The translations under genes were made by a program, and so were the position numbers. Below are positions 60,901-64,000 of a DNA stretch of 64,000 nucleotides, piece after piece (position 1 is the first letter of the stretch; each line of letters opens with the position of its first letter). Below the pieces are notes generated by a model, which was given only the letters and a program-made list of their open reading frames with translations, had not been told where the DNA came from and did not search any database. Source of the DNA: Luscinia megarhynchos (Eukaryota; Chordata; Aves; Passeriformes; Turdidae); NCBI GenBank assembly GCA_034336665.1, contig CM067590.1, forward strand, positions 62,001 through 126,000. Reading direction: 5' to 3'.

Positions 60901-63900
60901 AACTCTGGCCGGCCATGAAAAATCACTCGACCGGCAGCCAGGACATGACCGAGGACACTTAAACCCCCCTACAAATCTGGGAATCTCGGGACTCCCAAAG
61001 CTCTTCCTGCTTTTTTTCACCTCCCCCCTCTCCACTGTGATTCCCACTCCGCTGGGAATTCCCAGGATCCTACTCTATTTATTTGGGATTTGCCTCTGCC
61101 CTGCCTTTGTATTTATGGGGGTTTTTATGGGGAGGGAAAAATTGATCGCCCCCAAGGCCCTAATCTCCCAAAATTCCCTTTTTTTGCCCCTAAGATTTCT
61201 GGAAATTCTGTGATTCCCAAAATTTTTGTATTCCTAAAATTCTCGCTTTTGGTTCCTGGAAATTCTGTGGTATCCAGAATTTTTATTCCTAAAATTCCCA
61301 TTTTTGTTTCCTGAAATTCTGTGATTTCTCAGAATTTATTCCCAAAATTCCATTTTCCCCTGAAATTCTGGAAATTCTGTGTTATCCAGAATTTATTCCC
61401 AAAATTCCCTTTTTTTTATCCCCTAAGATTCCTGGAAATTCTGTGGTTCCCAGAATTTTTATTTCAAAACTCCCTTTTTTCCCCTGAGATTCCTGGAAAT
61501 TCTGTGGTATCCCAAAAATATTTTATTCCCAAAATTCTCTTTTCCCCTTAAAATTCCTGAGTTCTAGTCCCTGTAATATACCAGAATTTCCTGTTCCCAA
61601 ATTTTTTTCCCCTAGGATTCTCGGGTTCTAATTCCTGTGATTTCCCAGAATTTCTATTCCCAAAAATTCATTTTTTTCCCCAATAAAGATTCCTGAAATT
61701 CTGTGTTCCCAAAAATTTTTATTCCCAAAATTCCCATTTTTTCCTGAGATTCCTGGCTTCTATTCCTGCAGATTTCCCACAATTTCATATTCCCAAAAAT
61801 TCCCTTTTTTCCCCTGGGATTTCCTCTTGACCTCTCCCCTAGAACTCATTCCCAAAAAATCCACTTTTTGATTTACTACTTGAAATCTTTTGGGATTTAT
61901 TCCCTTCCCAAAATTCCCTTTTCTGAGATTCCTTGAGTCTACTCTACAAAAAATTCCAGGATAACTTGCTTTCCCCAAAAATTGCACTTATTTCTAGGAT
62001 TACTGGAATCTTCCCTGTGATATCCTAAAATTCCCCATCTCCCAAAAATTCCACTTTTTCTTCAATACCCTCCCTTCCCAAAAAATCCCTTTTTCCCGAA
62101 TTCCCCAAATCCCTTCCTTACAAAAATTCCCAGGAGTTTTTATTTCCCCTTCACAATATTCCCAGGAATTTTTTGAATGTGAGGCCTTTCCCATTTTTCC
62201 TGAAAAAGAAAAAAATTCCCAACCCCTTCTCTTGTCTCGACATCATGGCTGGAGCCAATTCCTGGGAATTTGGATCCCGGATTTTGGGATTTGTGGTTTT
62301 TTTTCCCCACCAATCTCTGGAAAAGCAGAATTTTCCATCCTTCAATCCCAAATTTTTTCCTTGGGATTCACCCAGAATTTTCCATCCTTCAGTCCCTAAT
62401 TTTGTCTTTCCTGGGAATCACAGAAAATCGCCGAGGATCGCTTGGAATTCTGAAGGAAGCAACTTCAACCTTGGATTTGGGGAAAAATCCTGGCTGGAAT
62501 TTGGGAATTTGGAATGAATTTTAGAATGGAATTCCAGGAATCTGCACTGGAATTTGGGAATTCAAGATGGAAAAATCCAGATGGAATTTGAGAATTCCCA
62601 GGAATTAAGCTGAACCATCTCTCCCAAAATCCCTCAGGATTGAGACAATTCCCAGCTGCTTTTCCAGGACAATCCAGAAATTTGGGATTCATGGAAAACT
62701 TTGGGAAAAAGCCAGGAAAGGACCAGACGATCCCAAAGAAATTCCACGAGGAAAAACTCAAGGAAATCTTCGGAATTCGAGCCGCTTGCTGTGAAACCAC
62801 GGGGATTTTTCCAGGAGATTCCTAAAAACCCCAAAATTCCCGACTCTGACTCTTGAGGATTCCTTCCCACCCATTTTTCCCAGAAAATCTCGGAATTCCG
62901 AAAGCTGGGAACAGCCAAAATTCCGGGCCAAGGCCGAACCCGGGAGGAACAGCTGCCGCCGGAATTCTCGGATTTGGGACTGAATTCAATCCAGAACTTT
63001 GGCTCTGCCTCAATTTTTCCCAATTTTTTTGTTTGTTTGTTTTATTTTTTTTATGGAAGCAACTTTGGGATTCCTGGAATGGGGTAGGGCTAGGTGGGGA
63101 AAGCAGAATTCCCGGACTTTTTTGTTGTTGTTTTTTTCTTTTTTTCTTTTTTTCTTTTTCTTTTCTTTGCTGATTTTTGCCTGTTTTGTTTGGGCTTGTT
63201 TTTTTGGGATGGGATTTTCAGCTGGGAAACTCCGGGATGAGCCGGATTTGAGGAACTCTTGGGAGGAAATTCTGGGATTCCAGGAGAGGAGGGCGGATCC
63301 CCGGAATTCTGGAGGCTCGGAATGTTGTTCCATTAAAGTGTTGGCACTTCCTGGTGTAATTCCCACATTTTCTTCCCCTTGGGGAAAAAAAAGGGCGGGT
63401 GGGAGGGGATGGGAACCTCGGGAATGAGGATTTATCCCAGGAAAAAAAACGGGAATGCCGTAAATTCCAGGGGGAAAAAGTTGGGATTGGGCGGAGCTGG
63501 GCAGGAACGGGAGGGGTTGGGATTGTCAGAGTGTCCCTGATTTGGGATTCCTGGATTTATTTGGGATTCCTGCTGATTTGGGATTCCTGGATTGATTTGA
63601 GATTCCTGGATTTGGGATTGTCATCCATGATTTATTTGGGGATTCCTGGATTTGGGATCATTGGATTTGGATTCCTGATTGATTTGGGATCCCTTGGATT
63701 CAGATCCCTGGCTTGATTTGGGGATCCCTGAATTGATTTGAGATTCCTGATTGATTTGGGATCTGGGGTTTGGGATTCTCCTCCATCCCTGGATTGGTTT
63801 GGGATCCTTGGATTGATTTGGGGATCCCTGGATTTGGAATTCTCTCCCATCCCTGATTGTTTTGGGATCCTGATTTTGAGATCCTTGGATTTGGGATTGT

Positions 63901-64000
63901 CATCCATGGATTTATCGGGATTTCTGGACTTTGGGATCCCCTGATTTGGAATTCCTGGATTTGGGATTCTGGGATTTATTTGGCATCCTTGGATTTGGGA
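57932..64000 (+). repeat. Error-rich second copy of 33468-34730 and 41528-46457
   Basis: From 57932 to about 59207 the sequence follows 33468-34730; then it jumps to 41528 and follows it to the end of the window (46457). The skipped 6.8 kb contains MRPL34 and DDA1 exons 1-2. Differences are dominated by one- to few-base indels in or near homopolymers, all along, including coding and UTR sequence. This pattern fits an unpolished or alternative-haplotype contig joined by mistake better than a biological duplication. Confidence 0.85.
59233..60962 (+). pseudogene. Broken copy of DDA1 exons 3-5
   Basis: Counterparts of DDA1 exon 3 (59233-59280), exon 4 (59946-60004) and exon 5 (60855-60962) keep splice sites but are shifted by small deletions: exon 3 lacks several bases around the YLPTREFPSE codons, exon 4 has lost the TGG region, and exon 5 loses one G of the GGGGG in QEQGELEG, shifting the rest. 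Exons 1-2 are absent. Probably an assembly artefact, so not a true pseudogene. Confidence 0.8.

Noticed and set aside
57932..64000. True segmental duplication or DDA1 retrocopy
   Set aside because: Introns and intergenic repeats are included, so not a retrocopy; differences are sequencing-type indels next to a 100-N gap, so a real duplication is unlikely, though not excluded.

Overview
The window is vertebrate nuclear DNA, most likely a bird (probably a songbird) and a gene-dense GC-rich microchromosome. Reasons: split genes with GT-AG introns, CpG-rich promoters, solo LTRs, minisatellites in nearly every intron, and a gene order I recognise from human 19p13.11 (USHBP1 - BABAM1 - ANKLE1 - ABHD8 - MRPL34 - DDA1 - ANO8), a block I recall lying on chicken chromosome 28. 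Species and chromosome are inference. All seven genes are in that order and in the mammalian orientations.

Layout: 1-3151 USHBP1 (minus, 3' part outside the window); 4709-12174 BABAM1 (plus, complete CDS of 318 aa in 8 exons); 13937-23550 ANKLE1 (plus; nuclease part clear, N-terminal half eroded or hidden); 26215-31825 ABHD8 (minus, complete CDS of 411 aa in 5 exons with Ser231/Asp349/His377); 37630-38020 MRPL34 (plus, 99 aa, 2 exons); 38740-45800 DDA1 (plus, 102 aa, 5 exons, long 3' UTR); 51340-57831 ANO8 (minus, 3' part only); a 100-N gap at 57832-57931; then 57932-64000, an error-rich second copy of 33468-34730 joined to 41528-46457, which carries broken copies of DDA1 exons 3-5 and looks like a false duplication. 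Exon borders were read by eye from splice sites, phase continuity and remembered human proteins; phases close exactly for USHBP1, BABAM1, ABHD8, MRPL34 and DDA1.

Main observation: tandem arrays here repeatedly contain an exon edge (splice site plus neighbouring codons, or stop codon plus 3' UTR). This is seen in USHBP1 (8 copies), BABAM1 (5' exon/promoter, acceptors, exon 6, last exon), ANKLE1 (last exon, about 11 copies), ABHD8 (exons 3 and 4) and ANO8 (3 copies beside the gap). It looks like a local mutational process that repeatedly duplicates exon boundaries. Other points: a phase-neutral candidate cassette exon in ANO8, an ANO8 C-terminus that ends in a minisatellite, a frame break in ANO8, LTRs tens of bases from two splice acceptors, a CHR/CCAAT cell-cycle-type promoter on ANKLE1, and ZNF143-type sites in the BABAM1 and DDA1 promoters. 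Functionally the genes are a conserved housekeeping neighbourhood (DNA-damage deubiquitination, chromatin-bridge nuclease, CRL4 ubiquitin ligase, mitochondrial ribosome, lipid hydrolase-like, membrane tether); there is no operon-like pathway. I see no tRNA, rRNA, CRISPR or bacterial genes.
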